DNA of 64,000 nt from Bin52 sp965213935 (GTDB lineage: Bacteria > Pseudomonadota > Alphaproteobacteria > Thalassobaculales > Thalassobaculaceae), in contig CBDCAO010000012.1 of assembly GCA_965213935.1 (NCBI GenBank), forward strand, positions 124,001 through 188,000, in the 5' to 3' direction. A program made the position numbers and the translations under genes. Under the pieces are notes generated by a model. That model ran no database searches and was not told the DNA's origin. It was given only the letters and a program-made list of their open reading frames with translations. Below are positions 30,078 through 37,854 of this stretch, one piece after another (within the stretch, counting starts at the first letter, position 1; each line of letters opens with the position of its first letter).

Positions 30078-30494
30078 ATGCAGATGGCGGGCGCGGTAGG
30101 CTCCTTGTGAGTCTCTTGGTATTGTAGATGCGCTAAGATCGTGTCCTGAACAACACGACGGTAGTCGGGATTGAGGAGGGAACGGATTGGAAGTTCGAGC
30201 CGCGCCAAGGCATTGTTGTTACAGGGATATCTTGTCTCGACAGCGATGAATGTGCGGCTTGGTGAAGTGCATCAACGATGCGTGGGGTGTGAACCGGGCT
30301 TCCCGGTCGACGCAGAACGTGCCGTTGCCCTGTTCCTCGAGCAGGCCGAACTGTGCGAGCTGTCGCAGCCAGCAGGGTGCATTGCGCCAGGCGGGCAATG
30401 CCTCGTCATCGGTGCCGGGATCACGGGAACCCGGTCACGGACCATGACAGAGAGACCTCGCGTGATCTTGCCGAAAAGGTCTCAGCCAGACCGG
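30078..30494. other. Junction region: AT-rich tail plus direct repeat copy A
   Basis: The AT-rich sequence continues to about 30210. A minus-strand frame 30208-29996 (MARLELPIRSLLNPDYRRVV) may be the start of another foreign gene, cut off or spurious. From about 30240 composition returns to normal and direct repeat copy A (30309-30454) follows. Confidence 0.35.
30309..30454. repeat. 147-bp direct repeat, copy A
   Basis: This is close to 90% identical by eye to 32661-32808 in the same orientation. The identical cores include TGCCGTTGCCCTGTTCCTCG and CCCGGTCACGGACCATGACA. On the minus strand both copies encode the peptide block APRWLRQLAQFGLLEEQGNG (copy A with one substitution). The two copies bracket the GMC oxidoreductase gene. 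Confidence 0.9.
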
Positions 30495-32120
30495 TCAGGC
30501 CGCGCGGGCCGCATGATCCGATTCGGCATCCGCGTCCTCGAGAATCATGCGTGCGGCCTTCTCGCCGATCATGATCGAGGGCGCGTTGGTGTTGCCCGAG
30601 GTGAGTGTGGGCATGATAGAGGCGTCGGCAACCCTGAGCCCAGCCAGCCCGTGCACCCGCAGCCGGTTGTCGACCACCGCCATCGGGTCCGACCCCATCT
30701 TGCAAGTCCCCACCGGGTGATAGGTGGTTTCTGCCGTCTGCCGGACCCAGTCGAGCAACTCTTCGTCGCCGGCACGCGAAACTCCTGGCGCGATCTCCTC
30801 GCCGACGAACCCCTCGAGTGCCGGCGCCCCCATCCAGTCGCGGGCAATGCGCATCGCGGCCAGCAGCTTCGTGCGGTCATCCACGGTCGAGAGGAAGTTG
30901 AACCGGATCGTCGGAGGCTCGGCGGGGTTGGCCGAGGCAAGGTGGATCGAGCCGATACTGTCCGGGCGCAGCACATGGGTGATCAGGGTCAGCCCGCGCT
31001 GATCGGCAATGTTCATGTTCGGTCCGATCAGGAATGGCATGATCGACATGCCCACATCCGGCGAATCGAGGCCCTCGCGAGTCCGGACATAGGCGCGCAC
31101 CGGTGACGCCGGCAGTGCCAGGAACCCCTCTCCCTTCAGGCCATAAAGCAGGGCCTGCCGCACCATGCCGATGCCACGGGCCAGGTCATTGTAGGTCACG
31201 CCACGTCTGGTGACCGCCCACTTCATGCGCGGTGCGTAGTGATCGCGCAGGTTCTCGCCCACGCCGGGCAGCTCGTGGAGCGGTTCGATTCCGAGGCCCT
31301 TCAGCAGTTCGGCCTGACCGATGCCCGAAAGTTCCAGCAGCTGCGGTGAATTGATCGACCCGGCGCTTACAATCACTTCGCGCGTGGCGTGGGCCTGGAA
31401 CGGCACCGCGTTCCGGCTGTAGCGCACACCGGTGCACCGCCCTCCCTCGAGCACGAGCCTCTCGGCGAGCGCATCGGTAACGATCTCGAGATTGGACCGA
31501 CCGCGCGCCGGGTCGAGGTAGCAGCGAGCGGTACTCATGCGCCGGCCACGCTGGATGGTGGCCTGGGTCAGGCCGATCCCGTCCTGGCTCGCGCCATTGT
31601 AGTCCGGACTGCGCTGGATGCCGATCTCGCCCGCAGCAGCGAACAGGGCGTCGTAGAGCGGTCCACCCTCGCGCGGTTCGGTGACCCTGAGCGGACCGGA
31701 TCGGCCGCGGTATGCATCGTCGCCACCGTCATAGCGCTCCATCGACTTGAACAACGGCAGCACGTCCTGGTAGCTCCAGCCACGGTTGCCGAGCTGGGCC
31801 CAGTGATCGAAGTCCTGGGCCTGGCCGCGCACGAACACCATCCCGTTGATCGAGCTCGAGCCGCCGAGCAGTTTGCCGCGCGGAACCGGAATACGGCGCC
31901 GTCCGGAGCCCTCGTCGGGTTCCGAAGAGTAGAGCCAGTTCGCCCGCGGGTTGTCGATCAGCTTCGCAAACCCCACCGGGATCCGCGACCAGGGATGGCT
32001 GGGCCTGCCGGCCTCGAGCAGCAGCACCGAGTGGCGCCCGCCATCGGACAGCCTGTTGGCGAGAACCGAGCCCGCGGAACCGGCACCGACGATCACGTAG
32101 TCATAGCGGCTTTCCTGCAT
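30495..32120 (-). CDS. GMC-family FAD oxidoreductase (choline-dehydrogenase-like)
   Basis: A 541-residue flavoprotein that oxidises an alcohol group. The dinucleotide-binding fold opens the protein (DYVIVGAGSAGSVLANRLS). GMC signature 1 appears as RGKLLGGSSSINGMVFVRG, signature 2 as GSINSPQLLELSGIG, and the catalytic C-terminal histidine region as TYHPVGTCKMGSDPMAVVD followed by ASIMPTLTSGNTNAPSIMIG. ATG 32120 is chosen because the FAD fold starts immediately after it; the frame is open further up without homology. It stands alone between mobile-DNA scraps and two direct repeats. Substrate unknown: choline, polyethylene glycol and other alcohols are all possible. Confidence 0.92.
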   Translation of the reverse strand: MQESRYDYVIVGAGSAGSVLANRLSDGGRHSVLLLEAGRPSHPWSRIPVGFAKLIDNPRANWLYSSEPDEGSGRRRIPVPRGKLLGGSSSINGMVFVRGQAQDFDHWAQLGNRGWSYQDVLPLFKSMERYDGGDDAYRGRSGPLRVTEPREGGPLYDALFAAAGEIGIQRSPDYNGASQDGIGLTQATIQRGRRMSTARCYLDPARGRSNLEIVTDALAERLVLEGGRCTGVRYSRNAVPFQAHATREVIVSAGSINSPQLLELSGIGQAELLKGLGIEPLHELPGVGENLRDHYAPRMKWAVTRRGVTYNDLARGIGMVRQALLYGLKGEGFLALPASPVRAYVRTREGLDSPDVGMSIMPFLIGPNMNIADQRGLTLITHVLRPDSIGSIHLASANPAEPPTIRFNFLSTVDDRTKLLAAMRIARDWMGAPALEGFVGEEIAPGVSRAGDEELLDWVRQTAETTYHPVGTCKMGSDPMAVVDNRLRVHGLAGLRVADASIMPTLTSGNTNAPSIMIGEKAARMILEDADAESDHAARAA

Positions 32121-32203
32121 CGACCCTGCTCCTCGCACACTGTTTCCGCCATTCTGCGGATCGGAACCGAGAATAGAACGGCAACAGCACCACTGCGAGT
32201 GGT

Positions 32204-32440
32204 TCAGCCTGCTCGGCCCCATGCGTCTTCATGGTCCGGGATGAGACCGTGCGCCGCCTGCCTGCCGATCATGATCAACGGCGCGCCGGGATTGCCCGGG
32301 CCGAGCACCGGCATGATCGAGGCGCTGGCACCCCCCGCGGCCAGCCAGCCCGTGCGCCCGCCCCCGCTCGCGACCACCGCCATCGGGTTCGAACCCGTGC
32401 TGCAGGTCTCCCCCACGCAACCGACCGCATGCACACATCC
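32204..32440 (-). pseudogene. GMC oxidoreductase, C-terminal remnant
   Basis: About 75 codons: GSNPMAVVASGGGRTGWLAA, GGASASIMPVLGPGNPGAPL and IMIGRQAAHGLIPDHED. These align with the last 75 residues of the intact GMC gene next door (SDPMAVVDNRLRVHGLAG...IMIGEKAARMILED) with many substitutions. The catalytic histidine block is degraded (HAVGCVGETC). It is the relic of a tandem copy. Confidence 0.75.
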
Positions 32441-32660
32441 TCTCGCATTCGATCGATTGCCGTAAACCATTGGCGCGGAGCGGGCACACCTTGCCTGATG
32501 CTGCCTTGAGCGCAGCCTGGTGAGTGGCTGTGCTGCGAGCGAGCACGGACAGGGGCCTCGCGTCTTCCCCTGCACTGGCGACGGTTGGCCTGGTCTGTCC
32601 GGATCGATCGCAGTGAAGGGATCAGGCCGGGTTGGTTGCGGTGGACCGTGCTTGCCAGTT

Positions 32661-32808
32661 GACGCGGAAGGTGCCGTTGCCCTGTTCCTCGAGCAGGCCG
32701 AACTGTGCGAGCTGTCGCAGCCAGCGGGGTGCATTACGCCAGGCGGGCAGAGCCTCGTCGTCAGTTCCGGGATCACGGTAGCACCCGGTCACGGACCATG
32801 ACAGAGAG
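32661..32808. repeat. 147-bp direct repeat, copy B
   Basis: Partner of 30309-30454. It is two bases longer because of one small insertion (GATCACGGTAGCACCCGG against GATCACGGGAACCCGG). On the minus strand it is part of a 91-codon frame (32897-32622) with a possible winged-helix-like end, WLRQLAQFGLLEEQGNGTFR. That frame may be the fuller version of a small repeated gene; the function is not recognised. Confidence 0.9.
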
Positions 32809-33144
32809 TGCGCACGCTTGTCGCCACGCCGTGCGGTCAGCGTGCTCCTGAAGGTGGCGAACTGGCACCTTCTTTCCGGACGACTACACCCGGTCAATGG
32901 GCGCGTTCAATCGATCTAACAGCTGATTGCGGATTGCCGGCCTCCTCCTTGAGGCCGCTGCTCGCAGCAGGAGGCCATAACCTCCAGGCGGGAACTTCCC
33001 CCCGACCCCCTCGCCCACGGCATCATGCCGCGTGCGCTCCATGGAGCTGCTGGCGATATCCATGGGACAAAGATAGCTTGACGGCTCATGCCGGCTGCAG
33101 GGCCTGAACCGAAGCCCTGAAGGCGTTTTCTCCTTGCATGTTCC

Positions 33145-33360
33145 ATGTTTTCTCCTGTATTTGTCCCATACTGTTCGGGAAACGCCGCATGCGTCCGCTC
33201 GCAGGCGGTGTTTGACTGCGTGGCCTGCGGCCACGCTGACAATGCGGACGCGAATGCTGCCCGCAACATACGGCGCCGGGGACTGGCGCAGCTGCACGGG
33301 GAGGCCGCCGGGTTGCCGGGCTGTGGAACCGTGAATACACGGGGAAGGATGGCGGCATGA
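33145..33360 (+). pseudogene. IS200/IS605 TnpB nuclease, zinc-finger tail only
   Basis: The frame contains RSQAVFDCVACGHADNADAN followed by AARNIRRRG, the C-terminal zinc-binding and RuvC-III end of TnpB (second CxxC and the D-x-NAARNI block). The first CxxC pair is corrupted (YCSGNAAC) and the RuvC core upstream is absent. A 27-nt imperfect hairpin, GATGG-CGGC-ATGA-GCCG-TCCAG-CCATC, lies at 33348-33374 overlapping the stop. It resembles the right-end hairpins and guide-RNA regions of such elements. Confidence 0.75.
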
Positions 33361-33433
33361 GCCGTCCAGCCATCTTTGTAGGAGTCCCATATCCATCCCG
33401 GTGTCATCCGCTCCGAAAGCATCGTGGCGGGGA

Positions 33434-33988
33434 TCACGCCGGCCAGTCGGCCATCCACGAGGTGTCCATGTCAGCCAGGAAGTCCCGGGCGGTCTGCCAG
33501 TAGACATCGCGGATGTGGCTCATCATTTCGTATTCCTCGTCCCTGAGCGTACGCCAGCGCCGGGCCGGGGCACCGGCCCACAGCTCGCCCGACCGGATCA
33601 CCTTGCCCGGAGAAAGCAGGGAGTGCGCCGCGAGCATGCCCTCGCTCTCGATCACCGAACCGTCGAGAACGGTCGATCCCATGCCGACGAATGCGCGATC
33701 CTGCAGGGTACAGGCATGGATGATGCAGGCGTGGCCGACGGTGACACCGTCACCGATCGTTGTCGCGAGATGGACAGGGCGATCGACATGGACGACGGTG
33801 TTGTCCTGGATGTTGGTCCGGGTGCCGATCCTGATTGCGTTGCCGTCGCCGCGCAGGGTCACACTGTACCAGATGCTGGCCTCAGCCCCGATCTCGACGT
33901 CGCCCAGCACAGCGGCGTTCTCGGCGATGAAACACCCGGGATGGATCTTCGGACGCCTGCCCCTGTAGCTGCGGACGACCGGGCGCAT
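33434..33988 (-). CDS. Gamma-carbonic-anhydrase-like hexapeptide-repeat protein
   Basis: A 184-residue left-handed beta-helix protein of the CaiE/YrdA/PaaY group. Hexapeptide turns such as AAVLGDVEIGAEASIWYSVT, IRIGTRTNIQDNTVV and GVTVGHACIIHACTLQDRAF are clear. The three metal-binding histidines of gamma-carbonic anhydrases are in place: H of NTVVH, H of TVGH and H of CIIH five residues later. RGDGNAIRIG carries the conserved Arg/Asp/Gln-type pocket. It may hydrate CO2 or act as a thioesterase-like partner. It lies 5 bases after the SDR gene on the same strand, so the pair are probably co-transcribed. Confidence 0.9.
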   Translation of the reverse strand: MRPVVRSYRGRRPKIHPGCFIAENAAVLGDVEIGAEASIWYSVTLRGDGNAIRIGTRTNIQDNTVVHVDRPVHLATTIGDGVTVGHACIIHACTLQDRAFVGMGSTVLDGSVIESEGMLAAHSLLSPGKVIRSGELWAGAPARRWRTLRDEEYEMMSHIRDVYWQTARDFLADMDTSWMADWPA

Positions 33989-33993
33989 GCCGA

Positions 33994-34788
33994 TCAGCCG
34001 ATCTTCGCCGACAGGCCCCCGTCAACCGGCATGATCAGGCCGGTCACATAGGCCGCCTCGTCCGAGGCGAGGAACAGGGCCGCATTGGCCACGTCCCAGG
34101 CTGTTCCCATCTGCTGCAGCAACGGAACCCGCTCATGGCGCGCCTGGCGCACCGTCTCGCGATCGACGTTCTGTTCACGCGCCCGGCGTTCGATCGCCAT
34201 CGGCGTATCCATCAGTCCGGGGAGGATCGCGTTGGCCCGAATGCCCCACGACGCGTTTTCCATCGCGAGGTGGTGGGTCAGCGTGTTCACCGCGCCCTTG
34301 CCGGTCTTGTAGGTCACCGTGTTGTGGGCGCAGGTCGAGGCGATCGAGGAGATGTTGATGATCACCCCCGACCGCTGCTCTCGCATCACCGGCAGGACAT
34401 GCTTGCAGACCAGGAATATTCCGGTGACGTTCATCGCCATCAGGAAATCCCAGGTCTCGCGGTCCATCCCAGTGGTCTCGCGATCGCCCTCTGATCGGCC
34501 GACGTTGTTGTGCAGGATGTCGATCCGCCCGAACCGGTCGACGCAACCCGCCGCGATCCCGGCGCAGTCGTTCTCGCGGGTAATGTCGGCGGCGAACACG
34601 TCGGCCTGGGCACCCTCGGCTTCGCACAGGGTCCGGGTCTCCGCGGCGCGGTCGAGGTCCCTGTCGACCAGGAAGAGCCGCGCGCCTTCCCGGGCGAAGC
34701 GAAGTGCGGTTGCGCGGCCGTTGCCGATGGTCTCGCCCGGCTGCTGCCCGGCTCCGACGATAATGGCGACCTTGCCCTCGAGACGCAT
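33994..34788 (-). CDS. Short-chain dehydrogenase/reductase
   Basis: A 264-residue NAD(P)-dependent oxidoreductase. The cofactor motif is an extended variant, VGAGQQPGETIGNGRATALR, instead of the usual TGxxxGxG. HNNVGRSEGD supplies the NNAG-type motif, INISSIAS the catalytic Ser, and TYKTGKGAVNTLTHHLA the Tyr and Lys. The end, GLIMPVDGGLSAKIG, is classic. Substrate unknown. The following gamma-carbonic-anhydrase gene is 5 bases downstream. Confidence 0.92.
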   Translation of the reverse strand: MRLEGKVAIIVGAGQQPGETIGNGRATALRFAREGARLFLVDRDLDRAAETRTLCEAEGAQADVFAADITRENDCAGIAAGCVDRFGRIDILHNNVGRSEGDRETTGMDRETWDFLMAMNVTGIFLVCKHVLPVMREQRSGVIINISSIASTCAHNTVTYKTGKGAVNTLTHHLAMENASWGIRANAILPGLMDTPMAIERRAREQNVDRETVRQARHERVPLLQQMGTAWDVANAALFLASDEAAYVTGLIMPVDGGLSAKIG

Positions 34789-34881
34789 GGGTCCTGTCCT
34801 CGTTCAGTGATCCGGCCCGATAGCGGCGCCTTCCCGGTTTCACCCGGCCAGGCTGTCGCGCGAGCCCGGCTATCCCCGCGC

Positions 34882-35373
34882 CTACCGCTTGGAAAACTGG
34901 AAGCTGCGGCGCGCCTTGCGCTTGCCGTACTTCTTGCGCTCCACCACCCGCGGGTCACGGGTGAGGAACCCGCCCTTCTTCAGCACCGGCCGCAGTTCGG
35001 GCTCGTAGCTGGTCAACGCCTTGGCGATCCCGTGGCGCACCGCGCCGGCCTGTCCGGACAGCCCGCCCCCGCCAACTGTGCACACCACGTCGTACTGGTC
35101 CTTGCGGCCCGCCGCATCGAACGGCTGGCTGATCAGCATGCGCAGCACGGGGCGTGCAAAGTAGACCTCGATGTCACGGCCGTTCACGTTTACCCGGCCG
35201 AGACCCGGCTTGATCCAGACCCGCGCGATCGCGTTCTTGCGCTTGCCGGTGGCATAGGCCCGGCCCTGCGCATCGATCTTCGGCTCGGCTGCTGCCTGCT
35301 CTTCCTGCGACTGCAGGGCGCCGAGCACGTCAAGGCCGGTCGCGTCAGTCTGCACCTGGTCTTCGATTGCCAT
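34882..35373 (-). CDS. rpsI: 30S ribosomal protein S9
   Basis: 163 residues. The C-terminal two thirds are the conserved S9 fold: GRAYATGKRKNAIARVWIKP, FARPVLRMLISQPF, GGGLSGQAGAVRHGIAKAL, and the terminal KYGKRKARRSFQFSKR that reaches the ribosomal P site. The ~30-residue acidic N-terminal extension (TDATGLDVLGALQSQEE...) is typical of alphaproteobacterial S9. It follows rplM by 4 bases; the L13-S9 operon is conserved in bacteria. Confidence 0.98.
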   Translation of the reverse strand: MAIEDQVQTDATGLDVLGALQSQEEQAAAEPKIDAQGRAYATGKRKNAIARVWIKPGLGRVNVNGRDIEVYFARPVLRMLISQPFDAAGRKDQYDVVCTVGGGGLSGQAGAVRHGIAKALTSYEPELRPVLKKGGFLTRDPRVVERKKYGKRKARRSFQFSKR

Positions 35374-35377
35374 TGTG

Positions 35378-35836
35378 CTACCTCTTGTTCTTGGGATTCA
35401 TCGCGCCGACGTCGAGGACTTCCGGCTGCTGGGCCTCGTGCGGATGGGCCGGGCCGGCATAGACCTTCAGGTTTGACATCTGTCGACGGCCGAGCGGACC
35501 GCGGCTGATCATCCGCTCCACCGCCTTGAGCACCACCCGTTCCGGATGTTTGCCCTCAAGGATCTTGCCCGCGGTAATCGATTTGATGCCGCCGGGATAG
35601 CCGGTGTGGCGATAGTAGGTCTTGTCCGACCGCTTGTTGCCGGTCAGCTTTACCTTCTCGGCATTGACCACAATGATGTTGTCGCCGCAGTCCATATGCG
35701 GGGTGAAGATGGGCTTGTGCTTGCCACGCAACCGCAGGGCAATCACGCTCGCGAGCCGTCCGAGCACCAGGCCCTCGGCATCGATCAGCCACCACTTCTT
35801 TTCGATGTCGCCCGGTCTCGCCGTGTAGGTCTTCAT
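35378..35836 (-). CDS. rplM: 50S ribosomal protein L13
   Basis: 152 residues with KKWWLIDAEGLVLGRLASVI, NIIVVNAEKVKLTGNKRSDK, YYRHTGYPGGIKSI and MISRGPLGRRQMSNLKVYAG, all diagnostic of bacterial L13, an early assembly protein of the large subunit that can also repress its own operon. It is the first gene of rplM-rpsI. ATG 35836 has GAAGGGTGA just upstream. Confidence 0.98.
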   Translation of the reverse strand: MKTYTARPGDIEKKWWLIDAEGLVLGRLASVIALRLRGKHKPIFTPHMDCGDNIIVVNAEKVKLTGNKRSDKTYYRHTGYPGGIKSITAGKILEGKHPERVVLKAVERMISRGPLGRRQMSNLKVYAGPAHPHEAQQPEVLDVGAMNPKNKR

Positions 35837-35894
35837 GATCTGTCACCCTTCGGTCGGTGGCGCGGCGACGCGCACTCTCACTGTTCGCAATCGG

Positions 35895-35923
35895 GGTGTA
35901 CGCAGACAGACTGGGATCGTCAA
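35895..35923 (-). promoter_or_regulatory. Probable promoter of rplM-rpsI
   Basis: On the minus strand, TTGACG (35923-35918) and TACACC (35900-35895) are separated by 17 bases, about 60 bases before the rplM start. The -35 box is one base off consensus; the -10 box is weaker. Position and strand fit. Confidence 0.5.
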
Positions 35924-35947
35924 GACCGGAAAATCTCCTTATGGTCC

Positions 35948-35978
35948 ATGCAGTTGCATTAGCGGTATTATAATACCG
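35948..35978. promoter_or_regulatory. Two adjacent perfect palindromes between rplM and the oxidoreductase gene
   Basis: ATGCA-GT-TGCAT at 35948-35959 and the uninterrupted 16-mer CGGTATTATAATACCG at 35963-35978, in an unusually AT-rich stretch. The 16-mer touches the stop codon of the oxidoreductase gene and lies upstream of rplM. It lacks the loop and T-tract of a normal terminator, so an operator is as likely. Confidence 0.5.
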
Positions 35979-36959
35979 TCATATCGTAAGCACCACCTTG
36001 CCGGCAACCGAGCGCGAGAGCAGCGCCTCGAGCGCCTGGCCCGCCTGATCGAGGGGAAAGGCTCGGCCCACCAGAGGACTGACCCGGCCCTGGACGAACA
36101 GGTCTGCCGCATCGCTGACAAACGAGGACCCGTGCGCCGGGTCCCGTTCGGTCTCGGCGCCGTAGACCACACCGATCACGGAGATGTTCTTGACCAGCAC
36201 GATGTTGGCCGGCACCTGCTGGATCCTGCCTGACGCAAACCCGATCACCAGCATCCGCGCGTGCCAGGCGACCGCACGCAGCGCCTGGTCGAAGGCGTCG
36301 CCGCCCACCGGGTCATAGACCACATCAGCCCCGGCACCGTCGGTCAGGGCGCGGACCCGGTCGCGGATGCTCTCGGTGAGGTAGTCGATGGTGTGGTGCG
36401 CCCCGTGCTCACGCGCGACCGCGCATTTCGCCGGTCCGCCAGCGGCCGCGATCACGGTTGCGCCCATGCACCGGCCCAGTTCGACCGCGGTCAGACCGAC
36501 ACCTCCGGCCGCGCCAAGCACCAGCAGGGTCTCGCCCGGTTGCAGCGCGCCGCGTTCCTTCAGGGCAAATCCGGAGGTTCCGTAGACGGTCGGGAACCCG
36601 GCCGCGATGACGTCATCCATCGCGTCGGGCACCGGCACCAGCCAGTCGCCACGCACGACGGCCTGCTCAGCAAAGGCACCGCCGCCGCGCATGTAGGCCA
36701 TCACCCGCTGGCCGATGCGCAACGGGCGGGTCACGGCCGAACCGATTTCAAGGACCTCGCCTGCAACCTCCATTCCGGGCACGAACGGAGGAGAAAGCCT
36801 GTTCTGGTAGGTCCCGGCAATCTGCAGGGTGTCGGCGAAGTTCACACCCGCCGCACGGACCCGGACCAGCACCTCTTCGGGTTCCGGAAGCGGCGGATCG
36901 ATCTCACGGACCTCAAGGTTCTCCGGCCCGCCGAGCCGGCTGCAGATCACCGCCTTCAT
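35979..36959 (-). CDS. Zinc-independent quinone oxidoreductase (MDR superfamily)
   Basis: A 326-residue NADPH-dependent oxidoreductase of the QOR type. MKAVICSRLGGPENLEVREI opens a GroES-like domain with RVRAAGVNFADTLQIAGTYQ and PFVPGMEVAGEVLEIGS. The cofactor fold has LVLGAAGGVGLTAVELGR. The cysteine and histidine zinc ligands of true alcohol dehydrogenases are absent. ATG 36959 has a strong GGGGAGGGG ribosome-binding site. It is divergent from the enoyl-CoA hydratase operon, with about 135 bases between starts, so the two may share a control region. Confidence 0.92.
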   Translation of the reverse strand: MKAVICSRLGGPENLEVREIDPPLPEPEEVLVRVRAAGVNFADTLQIAGTYQNRLSPPFVPGMEVAGEVLEIGSAVTRPLRIGQRVMAYMRGGGAFAEQAVVRGDWLVPVPDAMDDVIAAGFPTVYGTSGFALKERGALQPGETLLVLGAAGGVGLTAVELGRCMGATVIAAAGGPAKCAVAREHGAHHTIDYLTESIRDRVRALTDGAGADVVYDPVGGDAFDQALRAVAWHARMLVIGFASGRIQQVPANIVLVKNISVIGVVYGAETERDPAHGSSFVSDAADLFVQGRVSPLVGRAFPLDQAGQALEALLSRSVAGKVVLTI

Positions 36960-37094
36960 CAACCCCTCCCCGGTTGCGCATTCGAACCGTTCGATAACGC
37001 AGCCGCGATGCCGCGGGCAAGCTGCCGGTTGCGCCATGCCGGTGCGTGGAGCCAAGATGGCCCGCATCACTGCACCCTTTCCGGCCGGTCCTGC

Positions 37095-37847
37095 ATGCCT
37101 CTCACCCTTGCCCGCCATTCGCCTCACATCGCCATCATCACCATCGACAACCAGCCGAAGATGAACGCGATGAGCCGGGAGATGCTGCGCGAGATCGGCG
37201 AGCTGTGGGACGAGCTCGAGCGTGACGAGACCCGCTGCATCATCCTGACCGGCGCCGGCAGCCGCGCCTTTTGCGCCGGGGCCGATATCGGCGGTGATCT
37301 CTCCGCCGACCAGGAACAGGCCGCGGCCGTCAACCACGCCCTGCTCAAGACCGACACCTATTCCAAGCCAATCATCGCCGCCGTGAACGGCGACTGTGCC
37401 GGAGGCGGTGTCGAACTGCTGCTCTCTTCCGACATCCGGGCTGCGGTGCCGCATGCGCGATTCGGTCTGCCGGAGGTGCGCTGGTCGATCTACCCGTTCG
37501 GCGGGGCGACGGTGAAGCTCGCGCGACAGATCGGACATGTCCACGCCATGGACCTTCTGCTGACCGGGCAACTGATCACGGCCCGGCGTGCGGTCGAGGT
37601 CGGCCTGGTCAACCGGATCGTCGAAGCAGACGACCTGCTCGACTGGGCGCTCGAGACAGCGGGCATGATCGCGGCCAACAGCCCGTCGGCCGTCCAGGCG
37701 GTCAAGACCCAGATGAGTGCGACCCTCGCCGCGCATGCGCTCGCCCGCGAACCGATGGACCAGCAACTCGGCGATGCGGTCCGCGCCGGCCCCGACTTCG
37801 CCGAGGGTGTCGCGGCGTTCCGGCAGAAACGCCGCCCCGTCTACTGA
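37095..37847 (+). CDS. Enoyl-CoA hydratase/isomerase family protein
   Basis: A 250-residue crotonase-fold enzyme acting on acyl-CoA thioesters. The oxyanion-hole segments are SRAFCAGADIGG and NGDCAGGGVELLLSSDIRAA, followed by FGLPEVRWSIYPFGGATVKL. The catalytic glutamates of classical hydratases are not cleanly conserved (VEL and PEV carry candidates), so isomerase or hydrolase activity is possible. It is the first gene of a four-gene operon: the ligase follows after 7 bases, then two VOC genes. The set suggests catabolism of an unusual acid by CoA activation. Confidence 0.9.
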   Translation: MPLTLARHSPHIAIITIDNQPKMNAMSREMLREIGELWDELERDETRCIILTGAGSRAFCAGADIGGDLSADQEQAAAVNHALLKTDTYSKPIIAAVNGDCAGGGVELLLSSDIRAAVPHARFGLPEVRWSIYPFGGATVKLARQIGHVHAMDLLLTGQLITARRAVEVGLVNRIVEADDLLDWALETAGMIAANSPSAVQAVKTQMSATLAAHALAREPMDQQLGDAVRAGPDFAEGVAAFRQKRRPVY

Positions 37848-37854
37848 GACCGAA

